Below are positions 10,212 to 18,954 of a stretch of 64,000 nucleotides of DNA, in pieces; the first letter of the stretch is position 1; each line of letters starts with the position of its first letter. The stretch comes from Microglena sp. YARC (Eukaryota; Chlorophyta; Chlorophyceae; Chlamydomonadales; Chlamydomonadaceae). Both the position numbers and the translations under genes were made by a program. Location: the NCBI GenBank assembly GCA_022414725.1, contig CM039463.1, positions 80,921,420 to 80,985,419 on the forward strand. The letters run 5' to 3'. Under the pieces are notes generated by a model that saw nothing but the letters and a program-made list of their open reading frames with translations, had not been told where the DNA came from and made no database searches.

Positions 10212-13200
10212 ATCTCAGGTCTCTCATCATTCCACTTTTCCCTAATCAATTTTGGGGTATTACCGGTAATACCCGGCAACCCAGGACAAACATTAAATGT
10301 ACTTCTCAGCTTACTGCTTTTATACAAATGCATATAAAACCCTAGACAGAGACAGTGACGCACCAAAATCATGTTGGGATCCACGGCAACATCCGGACTT
10401 GCAGCTGCGATCATCTGCTTTGTCAGCTGAGATGAAGATTCTTGGTATGTACGGCCTGCCACCTGTGGGTTGCAATACATAAATAAATAAATACATAAAT
10501 AATTAAATAAATAAAAACATATGAGGTACATAAATAAAAAGTCCGCCTTTTTATGAGGCGTGAGGTTGAGGGGCCAGCCCATTTGCTTGCACTGGGGCCA
10601 ACCACCTGTGGGTTGGAATAAATAAATACATAAATAAATGGATCGCCTTTTTACGAGGAGTGATGTTGAGGGGGGCAGGCCTTTTACTTGCACTGGGGCC
10701 AGCACCCTGCGGTTTGCAATACGTAAATACATAACAAGTTTGCCTTTTTATCAGGCGTGAGGTTCAAGGGGCCAGACCATTTGCTTGCACTGGACCAACC
10801 TCCTGTGGGTTGCAATGAATAAAAAAAAAAAACATACATAAATACAAAATTCGCCTCTTATGAGGCGTGAGGTTGAGGAGGCCAGCCCATTTGCTTGCAC
10901 TGGGCCCAACCACCAGGAGGGTCGCAATACATAAATAAATAAATCAATACAAAGTTCGCCTTTTTCGAGGCGCGGGGTTCAGGGGGCCAGCCCATTCGCT
11001 TGCACTGGGGCCAACCACCAACCACCAATCACCTTGCACTGGGGCCAGCCACCAACCACCAACCACCTTGCACAGGGGCCAACCACCTGTGTGTTGCAAC
11101 AGAAACTGAACTTGAAGTTGGTGACTTGGCTCCAGCCTGTAAGGATGCTCGCCGTCTTCGGCAGTAACATCAACATTATAAACATTATTACCGAGGGATG
11201 CACCCGCATCCTCATCCTCACCCTCCCCACCACCATCACAACCACCACCGCCTAAGAAAGGAACATGTCACCAATACCCCCAAAGATACAAGGCTAGTCA
11301 TGGTCACCCCACCTACAAAAGTGTTGAGGGGGGCCTGGGCCTGGCCTTTGGGGGGGGCTTGGGCCTGGGGGGATACCTCACCTACAAAAGTGCTGTTGAA
11401 CGACACAGTGCTCTCTAGACATCTTACCTATGGTGGCGACTTAGAACTTGCTAAGATTTCACACCCGACCTTCGTCCAGTGGGATTCGATACCCACCCCC
11501 CTCCCGGGATATACGTTATATTTGAACTACACCACTGCGAGTGCTCTCTAGTCATCTTACCTATGGTGGCGACTTAGTCCATGCTAAGATTCCACACCCG
11601 ACCTTCGTCCAGTGGGATTCGATACCCACCCCCCTCCCGATATGCGTAATTGTTGAACTACAAGGCTGCGAGTGCTCTCTAGACATCTTGCAAGATATCT
11701 ATAGAGCACTCGCAGCCGTCTCGTTCAACAAGTACACAATCTCATCCTCGACACTCCGGTCCTCTTCTGCAAGATGGTTGTGTTGGGTTGACTTTTGCTT
11801 TTTTCCTTTGAGGGCATAATCGCTGCATATTAAGGTGCTCATAGCGCATGCCCTTGGGTGGTACTTAGTTTTTTTAGTCCGGCCTTCCTCTCTTGTGGTT
11901 GGTGGACTTGGTGCTCTGGATTGCCTACCTTTGCATCCCTCTCCTTTACGCTCTCCTTTGCGCCTCTAGTTTGTTTCCTCTTTGGGACTTGACCTACTTT
12001 GTTTTTCAGGTTTGTGGGGGTGCCTTAAATAGCCTCGTGCTTCCTGTTATAAATTTGGATGGTTGGCAGGCTGTGCTGCTGTCCAGTCTCGGCAGTGATT
12101 ATGTAACAAATCTTCTCTCTCTCTACACAAGCAACAACTCCCAGCACAGGCGTTTTTTTGGCGGACCCCCCCCTTCTGGGAGGCGGGAGCCCCCAGGGTC
12201 ACCCCATTGTCCGTTTGTTGGTTTGTGCGACCGACATGTGACCGAGAGGAAGCCTGACACAACAGCCAACAGTCTCGTAACTAACTGACTTCAGTCCGCT
12301 CGATTCTGTTGCCAACAGTCTCGTAACTAACTGACTTCAGTCCGCTCGATTATGTTGCCAACACTCTCCGCCAATTTTCCGCGTCTCTTGCAACGCTGCA
12401 TAGGACTTGTTTCCACTTCCTGTAGGTCCAGTTGTGTAGTAAACATTGCGACGAAAGCCTGGTATTAGGATTATGATGTAGCACAAACTAAAGCGGTACA
12501 GTATAGGGCGGGGCGCGAAGCGTGAAGCCCAGGGGGGGTTCGGGGGATCGCATTGCACTGGGGTCGCACCGAGTCACTATATTTGCTACGCATTGCACCA
12601 CCACAACTTCTAGAACAGGCCTCACCTTCATGTACATCTCACAGTTACAGCAACTGCATCTGGCATTTGGGGGGGTTGGGGGGGAGCGCGTTGCACTGGG
12701 ATTGCACTGGGGTTGCACTGAGTCGCTCAATTCGCGTCGCACCAAAACAAGTCCCAGCACAGGCCTCACCTTCATGTACATTTCACAGCTACAGCAACTG
12801 CATCTGGCATTTGGGGGGGATGGGGGGGAGCGCGTTGCACTGGGTTGCACCGAGTCGCTCAATTCGCGTCGCACCAAAACGATTCCCAGCACAGGCCTCA
12901 CCTTCATGTACATTTCACAGTTACAGCAACTGCATCTGGCTGTTCCCGATCTCCCAACGTCAAGAACAGGAGCAAACGCATCTTCTGACGACAGGATGAT
13001 CAGCCGCACATTATCTGATAATGCCCCTGATGCTGCCACTGCTTCTGTTGTCGCTGCTGCTGCTGCTGCTACTGTTGCTGCTACTGTCGCTGTCACTATT
13101 GCTTCTGCTTTCGTGGCTGCTGCCTCTGCCTCTGCCTCTGCCTCTGCTGTTGCTGGTACTGTTGCTGCTGCTTCTGATGCTGCTGCGGCTGCTGGTGGCG

Positions 13201-16200
13201 CAGCAACAGCAGCATCCTCACATACCTTGCAAACGATGCATTGTTGAGACTCCCCAGAGCCTGGGACACGCTCCCGCTGCCAGCCCAGCTGAGTTTGGAC
13301 CTGCCTGCAACCCAAGGCACTTGACGCTTGTAGCTGCAGCTGAACCTGCTGGTGCTTGGTTTTGAACGTGCCTGTGTGGGTGTGGGTGTGGGTGTGGGTG
13401 TAGCTGCAGCTGATCATGCTTGTGCTTGGTTTTGAACGTGCCTTGGTGGGTGTGGGTGTGGGTGTGATTGGGAAGTGTGAAAGGGAAGTGAAAGTGGGAA
13501 GTGGGAGTGGGAATTGGCAGTGGGAAGTGGGAAGTGGGAGTGGGAATTGGCAGTGGGAAGTGGGAAGTGGGAGTGGGAATTGGCAGTGGGAAGTGGGAAG
13601 TGGGAGTGGGAATTGGCAGTGGGAAGTGGGAAGTGGGAAGAGGGAAGTGGGGGTGGGAGTGGGTGAGGGTGTGGGAGTGGGAGTGGGAAGTGAGAAGTGG
13701 AAGTGGGAAGTGGAAGTAGAAGTAGGAAGAGGGAGTGGGAGTGGGAGTGGGAGTGGGAGTGGGAGTGGGAAGTGGGAAGTGGGAACATCATCATCATCAC
13801 CATCATCACACATAAATACATACATACATACATACATACATACATACATACATGCATGGATACATACACGGCTCATCATCATCATCATCATCATCATTAT
13901 CACCATCATCACACATACATACAGACACGGCTCACCATCAGGGTCATACATGAAGATGTAGGAGAAGCCCGACGCTATGCACCTGCAACATGAAAGAGAG
14001 TAAGGTTGTTTGCGTGTGCGTGAGTATTTGTGTTTTCATGCATGCGGCATATTGTATTCACATGGATTGCATGCATATGTATTTATGCATGTGGCATATT
14101 GTATGCATCTTTACTGCAACACATGTGACATGCATGGGAGTGAGCTTGTCTGCTGGTGCGTGAGTATTTGTGTATTCATGTATGCGGTATATTATACTTA
14201 CTGCAACACTTGCAACATGCATGAGAGTGAGCTTGTTTGCATGTGTGTGAGTATTTGGGTACTTGTGCATGCCGTATATTGTATTCACATGTATTGCATG
14301 CATATGTATTTATGCATGTGGTATATTGTATGCATATTTACCGCAACATTTGCAACATCCATGGGAGTGAGCTTGTTTGCCAGTGCGTGAGTACTTGTAT
14401 ACTCATGCATGCGGTATATTGTATTCACATGTATTGCATGCAAATGTCTTTATGCAAGTGGCATAGTGTATGTACATTTACTGTAACAACTGCAACATCC
14501 ATGGGAGTGAGCTTGTTTGCGAGTGCGTGAGTACTTGTATACTCATGCATGCGGGATATTGTATTCACATGTATTGCATGCAAATGTCTTTATGCAAGTG
14601 GCATAGTGTATGCACATTTACTGTAACAACTGCAACATCCATGGGAGTGAGCTTGTTTGCGAGTGCGTGAGTACTTGTATACTCATGCATGCGGTATATT
14701 GTATTCTCATGTATTGCATGCAAATGTCATTATGCAAGTGGCATAGTGTATGCACATTTACTGTAACAACTGCAACATCCATGGGAGTGAGCTTGTTTGC
14801 GAGTGCGTGAGTATTTGTATACTCATGCATGCGGTATATTGTATTCTCATGTATTGCATGCATATGTATTTATGCATGTGGTATATTTTATGCACATTTA
14901 CTGTAACAACTGCACCATGCATGAGAGTGAGCTTGTTGGCATGTGCGTGAGTACTTGTATACTCATGCATGCGGTATATTGTATTCACATGTATTGCATG
15001 CATATGTATTTATGCATGTGGTATATTTTATGCACATTTACTGTAACAACTGCACCATGCATGAGAGTGAGCTTGTTGGCATGTGCCCAGGATGTTGATA
15101 CAAATACTCACGCACTCGCAAACAAGCTCACTCCCATGGATGTTGCAAGTGTTGCGGTAAATATGCATAAAATATACCACATACATAAAGACATTTGCAT
15201 GCAATACATGTGAATACAATATACCGCATGCATGAGTATACAAATACTCACACACATGCGCGAGGATTTCCAGTATGAATTTATGCTTGCTGTTTATTGT
15301 ATTCAGGATTTACCCTGCATTATAACCACATACTGCTCTTATCCTGCAGTACCACCTCACACCATGTACTGCTTTTATCCTGCAGTGCAACCTCACACCA
15401 TATAGTGATACAATGGCGTTAGCCCTTTCTTTCACGGTTGGGCAAGTCTCTTTAGACTATTTGGCCTACCCCTGGACTGTAACATACATACATACATACA
15501 ATGGCGGAACGTGTGTGTCAGCTATACATATTTAGCAAACGGCAATATGATATCATATGATGCTGGAAGTCTGACTAGGCTTTAGTTCCCATTTACATAC
15601 AATTTCATATGATGCAGTTTGTATGACATCATATGATATCATACTCGCCTTTGGTCAACATCATATGAAATGCCGGTCCCTATACAGATTCCTTCCCCGT
15701 ATGCATGAGCGGCATATCATATGATGTAGGTCAAAGGCGATTATGATATCATATGAAATCATATGATATCATGCAAACTGCATCATATGATTTTGTAAAT
15801 AAATGGTAACTTAGCCTAGTCAGACTGCTGGCATCATATGATATCATTCTATGACATGATATCATATGATATCATATTGCCGTTCCCTAACTGTATACCC
15901 ACATATCAGTAGGGGTCAGCTATGTTATATAATATTCGTGAATAAATAATATGATATCGAATTTATAATATTAGTCGGACGAGCCGTCTCACGAGAATTT
16001 TGAATGTATTTGAAAAACTGATATTATTGTGACACTATAATAATATTAGTTCATATTAGTTTTTCAAACACTAATATTAGTTGCCGTTCCCTACATATCA
16101 GCACCTCACCATAAGCACTATGCCAGCTTGCATTGGCTCAACAATGGCTTTTCTATTACAACAGTAAGTAATGACATATCAGCACGTCACCATACACAAG

Positions 16201-17060
16201 CAAGCAAGCAAGCAACCCTAGTGCTGATTGGAATCGTGTATCATCTCCTAACCCTTCATATTCAATTGGTAGTGTTGTTGGCTTTGCGGAATCATTCTAC
16301 TACTTGAACGATGGCCTCCATGTGAGCATGACCTCCCTCTGTATTCTCACCATGCACCTAATACCCACCCATCAGCACGTCATGTATCAGCATGTCACCA
16401 CACACACCATTCTACTACTTGGACGATGGCCTCCATGTGAGCATGACCTCCCTCTGTATTCTCACCATGCACCATATACCCACCCATCAGCACGTCATGT
16501 ATCAGCACGTCACCACACACACCATTCTACTACTTAAACGATGGCCTCCAGGTGAGCATGACCCCCCTATGCGTTCTCACCATGCGCCATATACCCGCCC
16601 ATCAGCACGTCATGTATCAGCCCGTCACCACACGCCCCATTCTACTACTTAGACGATGGCCTCCATGTGAGCATGAGCTCCCTCTGTAAACTCACCATGC
16701 AGCATATACCCACCCATCAGTACGTCCTGTATCAGCACGTCACCACACGCACCATTCTACTACTTGGACGATGGCCTCCAGGTGAGCATGACCGCCCTCT
16801 GTACCAGTGACCACCACGGCCACTGCATGCAGCTCCTTTCCAGCTTCAGAATTGGCAACGTTACTGCTCCCTGCTTCTGCCCCACTTGACTTGCTAGCAC
16901 TTGATTCAGCTGCTTTTCCGCTCCTGGCTCCTGCCCCACTTGGCTTGATAGCCCTTGACTTGGCTACCTTTCCGCTACCCGCCGTTCGGCTTGTCTCAAT
17001 GAACACATGGTGCAGGTACTGGAGACAGGCGAAGAAGGAATCTAGGAGGAAGCTGAGCAT
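7027..17060 (-). CDS. NUS1: NUS1-like subunit of dehydrodolichyl diphosphate synthase (whole spliced gene)
   Basis: The family is the non-catalytic partner of a cis-prenyltransferase (DHDDS, Rer2 or plant CPT) at the ER, making the polyprenyl diphosphate precursor of dolichol from farnesyl and isopentenyl diphosphate. Exons from 5' to 3' are 17060-16753, 13982-13936, perhaps 13304-13226, a Cys-containing exon ending at 12902, 10426-10364, 8847-8803 and 7137-7027. In order they give a hydrophobic N-terminal helix, a Ser/Gly/Ala linker, the first core strand (HAVAVVVTG), VVEWCIASGFSYIFMYDPDG, LIILSSEDA, DPNMIL-VYGE, GYPPFQ-TRGCEIYHMG and a C-terminal RLGK. The catalytic MDGNRR-type motif of true synthases is absent, as expected for NUS1. 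All junctions are in phase except around the third exon. Length is about 230-310 residues depending on that choice. It is divergent from the ARM gene at 19.4 kb. Confidence 0.88.
7141..7440. repeat. G/T-rich simple repeats in the last NUS1 intron
   Basis: GGT/GTGG repeats are followed by about 14 units of GGTTT (7335-7400). On the gene's minus strand this is an AAACC tract, followed by CCACCAC, just upstream of the terminal-exon acceptor. The open frames over it are low-complexity artefacts. Confidence 0.85.
7441..7965 (+). repeat. NUS1 intron with two R2 copies and an R6 fragment
   Basis: R2 copies lie at 7575-7625 and 7700-7765 (TTTAGC(C/T)TAGTTGGCT, then ACATACATGCAT). A minus-strand R6 fragment is at 7780-7870. 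No coding segment is seen. Confidence 0.6.
7970..8185 (-). repeat. Dispersed element family R1, copy 3
   Basis: Minus-strand copy from the GCGGCGTCAGAAGCGACG block to the C/G-rich head ending GCCCCCCAGAAGGGG. Inside an NUS1 intron. Confidence 0.7.
8220..8765. repeat. R2 copies, 55-60 bp tandem repeat and CATAAAATAG microrepeats
   Basis: Inverted R2 fragments are at 8220-8260 and 8425-8470. Three copies of a block with GGGCTGTATGCAAAACAA and GTGAACTGAA follow (8480-8635). Next comes a copy (8646-8690) of the 3' edge of the exon at 8803: the donor-containing CACCTGAAA recurs 121 bp away. Then come short CATAAA(A/C)AGCA repeats. Confidence 0.65.
8803..8847 (-). CDS. NUS1: NUS1 exon encoding VYGETLTLAGYPPFQ
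   Basis: This is a 45-base micro-exon in phase 0 at both ends, with acceptor CGATTGCAG and donor CAG|GTGACT. Its 15 residues correspond to the conserved FG/YG...LGFxPW segment before TEI in NUS1 proteins. Joined to the flanking exons it reads DPNMIL-VYGETL...PPFQ-TRGCEIYHMG. The tryptophan usual after the proline is replaced by phenylalanine. Confidence 0.87.
8923..9126 (-). mobile_element. tRNA-derived SINE, copy 1
   Basis: Read on the minus strand, the head at 9126-9053 is tRNA-like. It has an A-box region TGGTCTAGTGGTA and a T arm of five G, a seven-base loop TTTGATT and five C, which serves as the B box. The body runs to CCACCAGGCGTTATCATT near 8923 and contains a TA run. Related copies are at 9613-9805 and 23146-23253. 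Confidence 0.75.
9135..9300. repeat. 13-bp tandem repeat AGTAACCAGCAAG
   Basis: About 13 copies, with AGTAGCCAGCAAG variants, start at the head of the SINE. The minus-strand open frames (LLVTLAGYSCW repeats) arise only from the 13-bp period. Confidence 0.9.
9396..9438 (-). pseudogene. Decayed copy of the NUS1 exon at 10364-10426
   Basis: On the minus strand this reads SDEDVAIEPNRIL and then a donor, GTGCGTG, closely matching SPDVAVDPNMIL|GTGCGTC of the real exon about 970 bp away. No acceptor in the right phase is visible (the nearest AG is one base off), so it is probably a dead duplicate rather than an alternative exon. Confidence 0.65.
9490..9530. repeat. Poly-G run
   Basis: A run of G of about 40 bases is broken by single A residues. 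Its length is unlikely to be accurate in the assembly. Confidence 0.9.
9613..9805 (-). mobile_element. tRNA-derived SINE, copy 2
   Basis: On the minus strand the head carries TGGCTCGATGGTAGAGC (A box, D arm) and GGTACGAATCCC (B box). The body ends with ACCACGCCCCACCAGGCGTT and matches copy 1, plus a GTTGTC-AACCAC-type block followed by GGTAGCTTTGTCCAGGTAAA shared with copy 3. Confidence 0.75.
9940..10210. repeat. AT-rich simple repeats
   Basis: About nine TATATGTATTTTAT units are followed by a (TA)n run of about 35 units (10138-10208). Confidence 0.95.
10364..10426 (-). CDS. NUS1: NUS1 exon encoding the DPNMIL segment
   Basis: This 63-base micro-exon is in phase 0 at both ends, with acceptor CTTCATCTCAG and donor TTG|GTGCGT. 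Its 21 residues run from LTKQMIAAASPDV to DPNMIL, matching the helix plus P-D-P-D-L-x-L segment that precedes the YG/FG motif in NUS1 proteins. It joins in frame to the exons on either side. Confidence 0.87.
10440..11090 (+). repeat. R6 tandem array, about 95-112 bp unit
   Basis: Five full copies and two partial ones contain TTTTTATGAGGCGTGAGGTT, GCTTGCACTGGGGCCAACCA, CCTGTGGGTTGCAATACATA and an AAATA tail. Single relatives occur at 2815-2895, 5430-5490, 7780-7870 and 18575-18625. So the unit is both dispersed and locally amplified. Confidence 0.8.
11100..11380 (+). repeat. R7 copy followed by unassigned intron
   Basis: R7 is recognised by GACTTGGCTCCAGCC and GCCGTCTTCGGCAGTAA at 11100-11180. 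The remainder is short CACC/ATCC repeats and G-rich sequence. Confidence 0.55.
11385..11640 (+). repeat. Two tandem copies of a roughly 125-bp unit with a B-box-like motif
   Basis: Copies contain GTGCTCTCTAG, CTTACCTATGGTGGCGACTT, CACACCCGACCTTCGTCCAG and GTGGGATTCGATACCCACC. The last could be a pol III B-box relative, but I could not fit an A box. Confidence 0.6.
11650..11731. repeat. Long hairpin (inverted repeat), about 41-base arms and no loop
   Basis: The left arm 11650-11690 and right arm 11691-11731 meet at CTTG|CAAG. The arms match at most positions, including GGCTGCGAGTGCTCT. The left arm is also the start of a third copy of the 125-bp unit. Confidence 0.8.
11760..12140. other. Unassigned intron sequence
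   Basis: A plus-strand open frame runs from 11893 over this stretch into the R1 element, with hydrophobic residues, but I recognise no domain and it lies inside the NUS1 gene on the other strand. I do not call it a gene. Confidence 0.4.
12150..12415 (+). repeat. Dispersed element family R1, copy 4, with an internal duplication
   Basis: This is a full copy from GGCGGACCCCCCCCTTCTGG to GCATAGGACTTGT. A block of about 46 bases with GTCTCGTAACTAACTGACTT is duplicated in tandem near 12270-12355. Confidence 0.75.
12560..12901 (-). repeat. Tandem copies of the 3' edge of the Cys-containing NUS1 exon
   Basis: Two extra copies lie downstream of the exon on the minus strand (TTCATGTACA at 12628, 12771 and, in the real exon, 12903; spacing 143 and 132). 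Each repeats the last exon bases, encoding CSCCNCEMYMK or close to it, and the donor AAG|GTGAGG intact, joined to G-rich intron sequence. Confidence 0.85.
12902..13026 (-). CDS. NUS1: NUS1 exon with LIILSSEDA and a Cys cluster
   Basis: The 3' end is a strong donor, AAG|GTGAGG, leaving phase 0, which fits the exon at 10426. The segment NVRLIILSSEDA matches the conserved V-x-x-LSxEDG strand of NUS1. The C-terminal part, CSCCNCEMYMK, has four cysteines where I expect none. The 5' boundary is not settled. With the acceptor CATCAG at 13028-13027 the exon enters with two bases and joins directly to the exon ending at 13936. The frame stays open further upstream through an Ala/Glu-rich tract, and another acceptor (GTCCCAG, exon start 13260) also fits that phase. 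Confidence 0.7.
13226..13304 (-). CDS. NUS1: Possible NUS1 exon, phase unresolved
   Basis: Good splice signals (acceptor GGTTGCAG, donor AAG|GTATGT) enclose 79 bases. They read in phase from the exon at 13936 and give YDPDG followed by RSKLSWAGSGSVSQALGSLN. A residue stretch is expected here in the family. However, the exon leaves with two bases, and every acceptor of the next exon also supplies two, so the joined frame breaks. Either this exon is skipped, an indel error is present, or it is not real. Confidence 0.35.
13370..13935. repeat. GGGAAGTGGGAGT minisatellite and CATA/CATCAT microsatellites
   Basis: GTGGGT repeats (13375-13475) are followed by about 320 bases of GTGGGAAGTGGGAGTGGGAA and GGCAGTGGGAAGT units. 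(CATA)n follows at 13808-13855, and ATC repeats at 13786-13805 and 13875-13905. The open frames over this on both strands are repeat artefacts. Confidence 0.9.
13936..13982 (-). CDS. NUS1: NUS1 exon encoding CIASGFSYIFMYDPDG
   Basis: This 47-base micro-exon has acceptor CATGTTGCAG and donor ATG|GTGAGC. It enters with one base (completing W) and leaves with one base (starting G). The peptide corresponds to the conserved second strand of NUS1 (W-C-x-x-x-G-x-x-x-x-x-x-YDxxG). Confidence 0.88.
13990..15085 (-). repeat. 140-bp tandem array including the acceptor of the 13982 exon
   Basis: Seven to eight copies. Each contains ATGCATGCGGTATATTGTAT, CATGTATTGCATGCA and CATCCATGGGAGTGAGCTTG. On the minus strand each copy carries the sequence leading to TGTTGCAG, matching the intron end before the real exon. 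Confidence 0.85.
15089..15260 (+). repeat. Inverted copy of the 140-bp unit
   Basis: Immediately after the direct array one further copy is in reverse orientation (ACAAATACTCACGCACTCGC, then CTCCCATGGATGTTGCA and GAGTATACAAATACTCAC). Confidence 0.85.
15330..15505 (+). repeat. Short two-copy repeat and an R2 copy
   Basis: Two copies of about 38 bases contain CTTATCCTGCAGT and CCTCACACCAT. The R2 copy at 15425-15505 is the fullest seen: GGTTGGGCAAGTCTCTTTAG, then CCCTGGACTGTAACATACAT and an (ACAT)n tail. Confidence 0.65.
15535..16093. mobile_element. Cluster of three MITE-like elements (A, inverted A, inverted B)
   Basis: Element A at 15535-15690 is followed by an inverted A at about 15700-15895 ending ATTGCCGTTCCCTA, and an inverted B at 15904-16093 ending TTGCCGTTCCCTAC. 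All share the AGGGAACGGCA-type terminus, pointing to repeated insertion by one transposase system. Confidence 0.7.
16100..16290. other. Unassigned intron sequence
   Basis: Nothing recognisable apart from a short (GCAA)n run near 16198. Confidence 0.4.
16290..16752 (-). repeat. 115-bp array copying the 3' edge of NUS1 exon 1
   Basis: ATGGCCTCCA recurs at 16311, 16426, 16541, 16656 and, in the real exon, 16771: an exact 115-bp period. On the minus strand most copies still read GGHAHMEAIVQVVEW or close to it and end at a donor-like ATG|GTGTGTG, so they are near-intact decoy exon ends. Confidence 0.88.
16753..17060 (-). CDS. NUS1: NUS1 first coding exon: membrane helix, linker and first core strand
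   Basis: The start ATG at 17060-17058 is the first in frame after an in-frame TAG at 17120-17118. Residues 1-22 or so (MLSFLLDSFFACLQYLHHVF) form a hydrophobic helix, as at the NUS1 N terminus. Next come about 50 residues of Ser/Gly/Ala/Lys linker, then KELHAVAVVVTGTEGGHAHL and EAIVQVVEW, matching the family's first strand and helix. The donor is ATG|GTGCGT at 16752, phase 2, completed by the next exon to give the conserved W-C. Confidence 0.86.
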
Positions 17061-17119
17061 GGGACCTCGGGGATGATCTGGGGGGCCTGGTGATGATAAA
17101 AGCCCTAAAGCCCAGGTCT

Positions 17120-17505
17120 ATTCGTGTACCTCAGTCCAGTGTACTACAGCCCAGGGGTGTTACACTCCAGTGATGGTCTGTGCCTCAGTCCAGTGTACTG
17201 CTGTCTAGTGTGCTACAGCCCAGTGTGCTACACTCCCGTGCTAGTCTGTGCCTCAGTCCAGTGTACTGCAGTCCAGAGTGCTACAGCCCAGTTTGCTACA
17301 CTGCCGTGCTAGTCTGTGCCTCAGTCCAGTGTGCTACGCTCCTTTGCTAGTCTGTGCCTCAGTCTAGTGTACTGCAGTCCAGTGTGCTAAAGCCCAGTGT
17401 ACTACACTCCTGTGCTAGTCTGCCTCAGTCCAGTGTACTGCAGTCCAGTGTACTGCAGTCCAGTGTGCTACAGCCAAGTGTGCTACACTCCAGTGCTGTT
17501 GGTGG
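17120..17505. repeat. Nested tandem repeat based on CCAGTGTGCTA
   Basis: Eleven-base units (CCAGTGTGCTA, CCAGTGTACTG) are grouped into longer units marked by GCTAGTCTGTGCCTCAGT (near 17241, 17309, 17347 and 17415). Confidence 0.85.
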
Positions 17506-17699
17506 ACGCACATGCGGGGCCCTTGGCCTAGATGTGGTCACCCACCAGGAAATTTGCTTGCCTGAAACTTGGAGGACGGAAAGACTGGATCAAGATCAAG
17601 AATGGATTGCTCAATGGATTAATATGGATCATGATTAACAATGTCTAAGCTCTGCTTGAAGTCTTCAGGGGTGGTGTCTGGTGTGTGTGTGTGTGTGGG

Positions 17700-18060
17700 G
17701 GGGGGGGGTAGATTACCAAGGCACAACATCCGAGGTTAAGGCGGTTGAGCGCATGGACCGCGAGACGAAGGAGTGGAAGTTGAATTTTCCAGGATGGGCC
17801 CAAAGCACTGTCCCAGGCCTCGAGGGCCTTGAATGCCAGCAGAGGGGCGCTGAATGCCAGATCACTCAACCCAACCGCAACCCAGCTTCTCGTTGTTGGC
17901 CGAACCGATTTAACCGATCAATCCGGCTCAGTCCTAAAAGCCACATGGCACCGTATTCCTCCTATTCCCCTGTCCTCTTGCTTCCTTGCGTTCCAAACAA
18001 GCGCCCCGCAACCCTAACGCAGCAACAAGGACGCACCTAGTTGCAGTGAAGATTTGCCTG
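17700..18060. other. Non-repetitive stretch with weak open frames on both strands
   Basis: No repeat family is visible and overlapping frames of 60-120 codons occur on both strands. I recognise no domain. It could hold an untranslated or missing exon of either gene. Confidence 0.3.
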
Positions 18061-18954
18061 ATTGAAAACTCCTCACTACATTCGCTGTACTCTCGTTTCC
18101 AGTAGAGTCGTGGTGTGTGGACCCACTTCTAGGGGAGGGCGAGAGACGCGCCTGTGATTAAAGTGGCTATTGAAACACGTCTGAAGTGTGCTTGTGTGTG
18201 CGAAGGTCATTAAATTACATTGTCGTAGACAGGCCATCGTTGACCCAACACAAGCCAGCTCCACACATCCAAAGGGTTCTTCCCATACATAGGCAGAGCA
18301 GAACACGGTGAGCAGTGCAACGTGAGCCTAGCAAAGCGTGAGTGGTTCCTGAGGTGCTCCTGTCTATAAGACCTTTCCAAGTTGTCTGATGCCCATGTGG
18401 TGCCAGCCAGCACAGCAGACACATATAAATCAATACACACATATTACTGTCATGGTGACTACTGCTAGCTCCGGCTTACGCAGTGGTGTCCTTAACTTCA
18501 CGTCCTGAGAGTGGCGCATTACTCGGATGTAACAATTTCAATTTAAATTTAAATTACATATTACTGTCACGTGGCGTGAGGTTGAAGGGGCCAGCCTCCT
18601 CGCTTGATTGCGCTGGGGACAAGCAACAATCAGCAGACAACAGTCCAAGCTTGTATTGAAGGTGCTACTAGTAGCACAAGTGCTAATCAAGCACCTTGGT
18701 GTTTTGGGGTGCTACGTTTTTAGGAGTTTTAGGGGTTGCTGTCTTGGGCCAAGCAGCTTCGAAAAGCAACCCTAAAGCTACTCGAAACACCATGGTGATT
18801 CTAACAGAAACCTGTTCCTTTCCTTAAACAGCAATTTTTGACAGTCTAATCAATGATGCCCCTAAGTCTTCAGGTCTTCCCATGCATTTGAACATGCAGA
18901 ACAATACGCGGTGAGCAGTGCAACGTGAACCTAACAAGGTCTTGCATACATACA

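Noticed and set aside
11710..11766. Minus-strand segment EDRSVEDEIVYLLNETAASA after a CTTGCAG acceptor, considered as a NUS1 exon
   Set aside because: Phases do not match either neighbour, it runs into TAG, and the exon at 10364-10426 supplies the expected segment. It is one arm of the hairpin.
11893..12288. 131-codon plus-strand hydrophobic frame
   Set aside because: Overlaps an R1 element, inside the NUS1 gene on the other strand, no recognisable domain.
13416..13961. Long frames of GSGSGKWEVG and SHSHSH type
   Set aside because: Products of the GTGGGAAGTGGGAGT minisatellite.
17829..18017. 62-codon plus-strand frame in the divergent intergenic region
   Set aside because: Equally long frames on the other strand, no domain, no splice link to the ARM exons.
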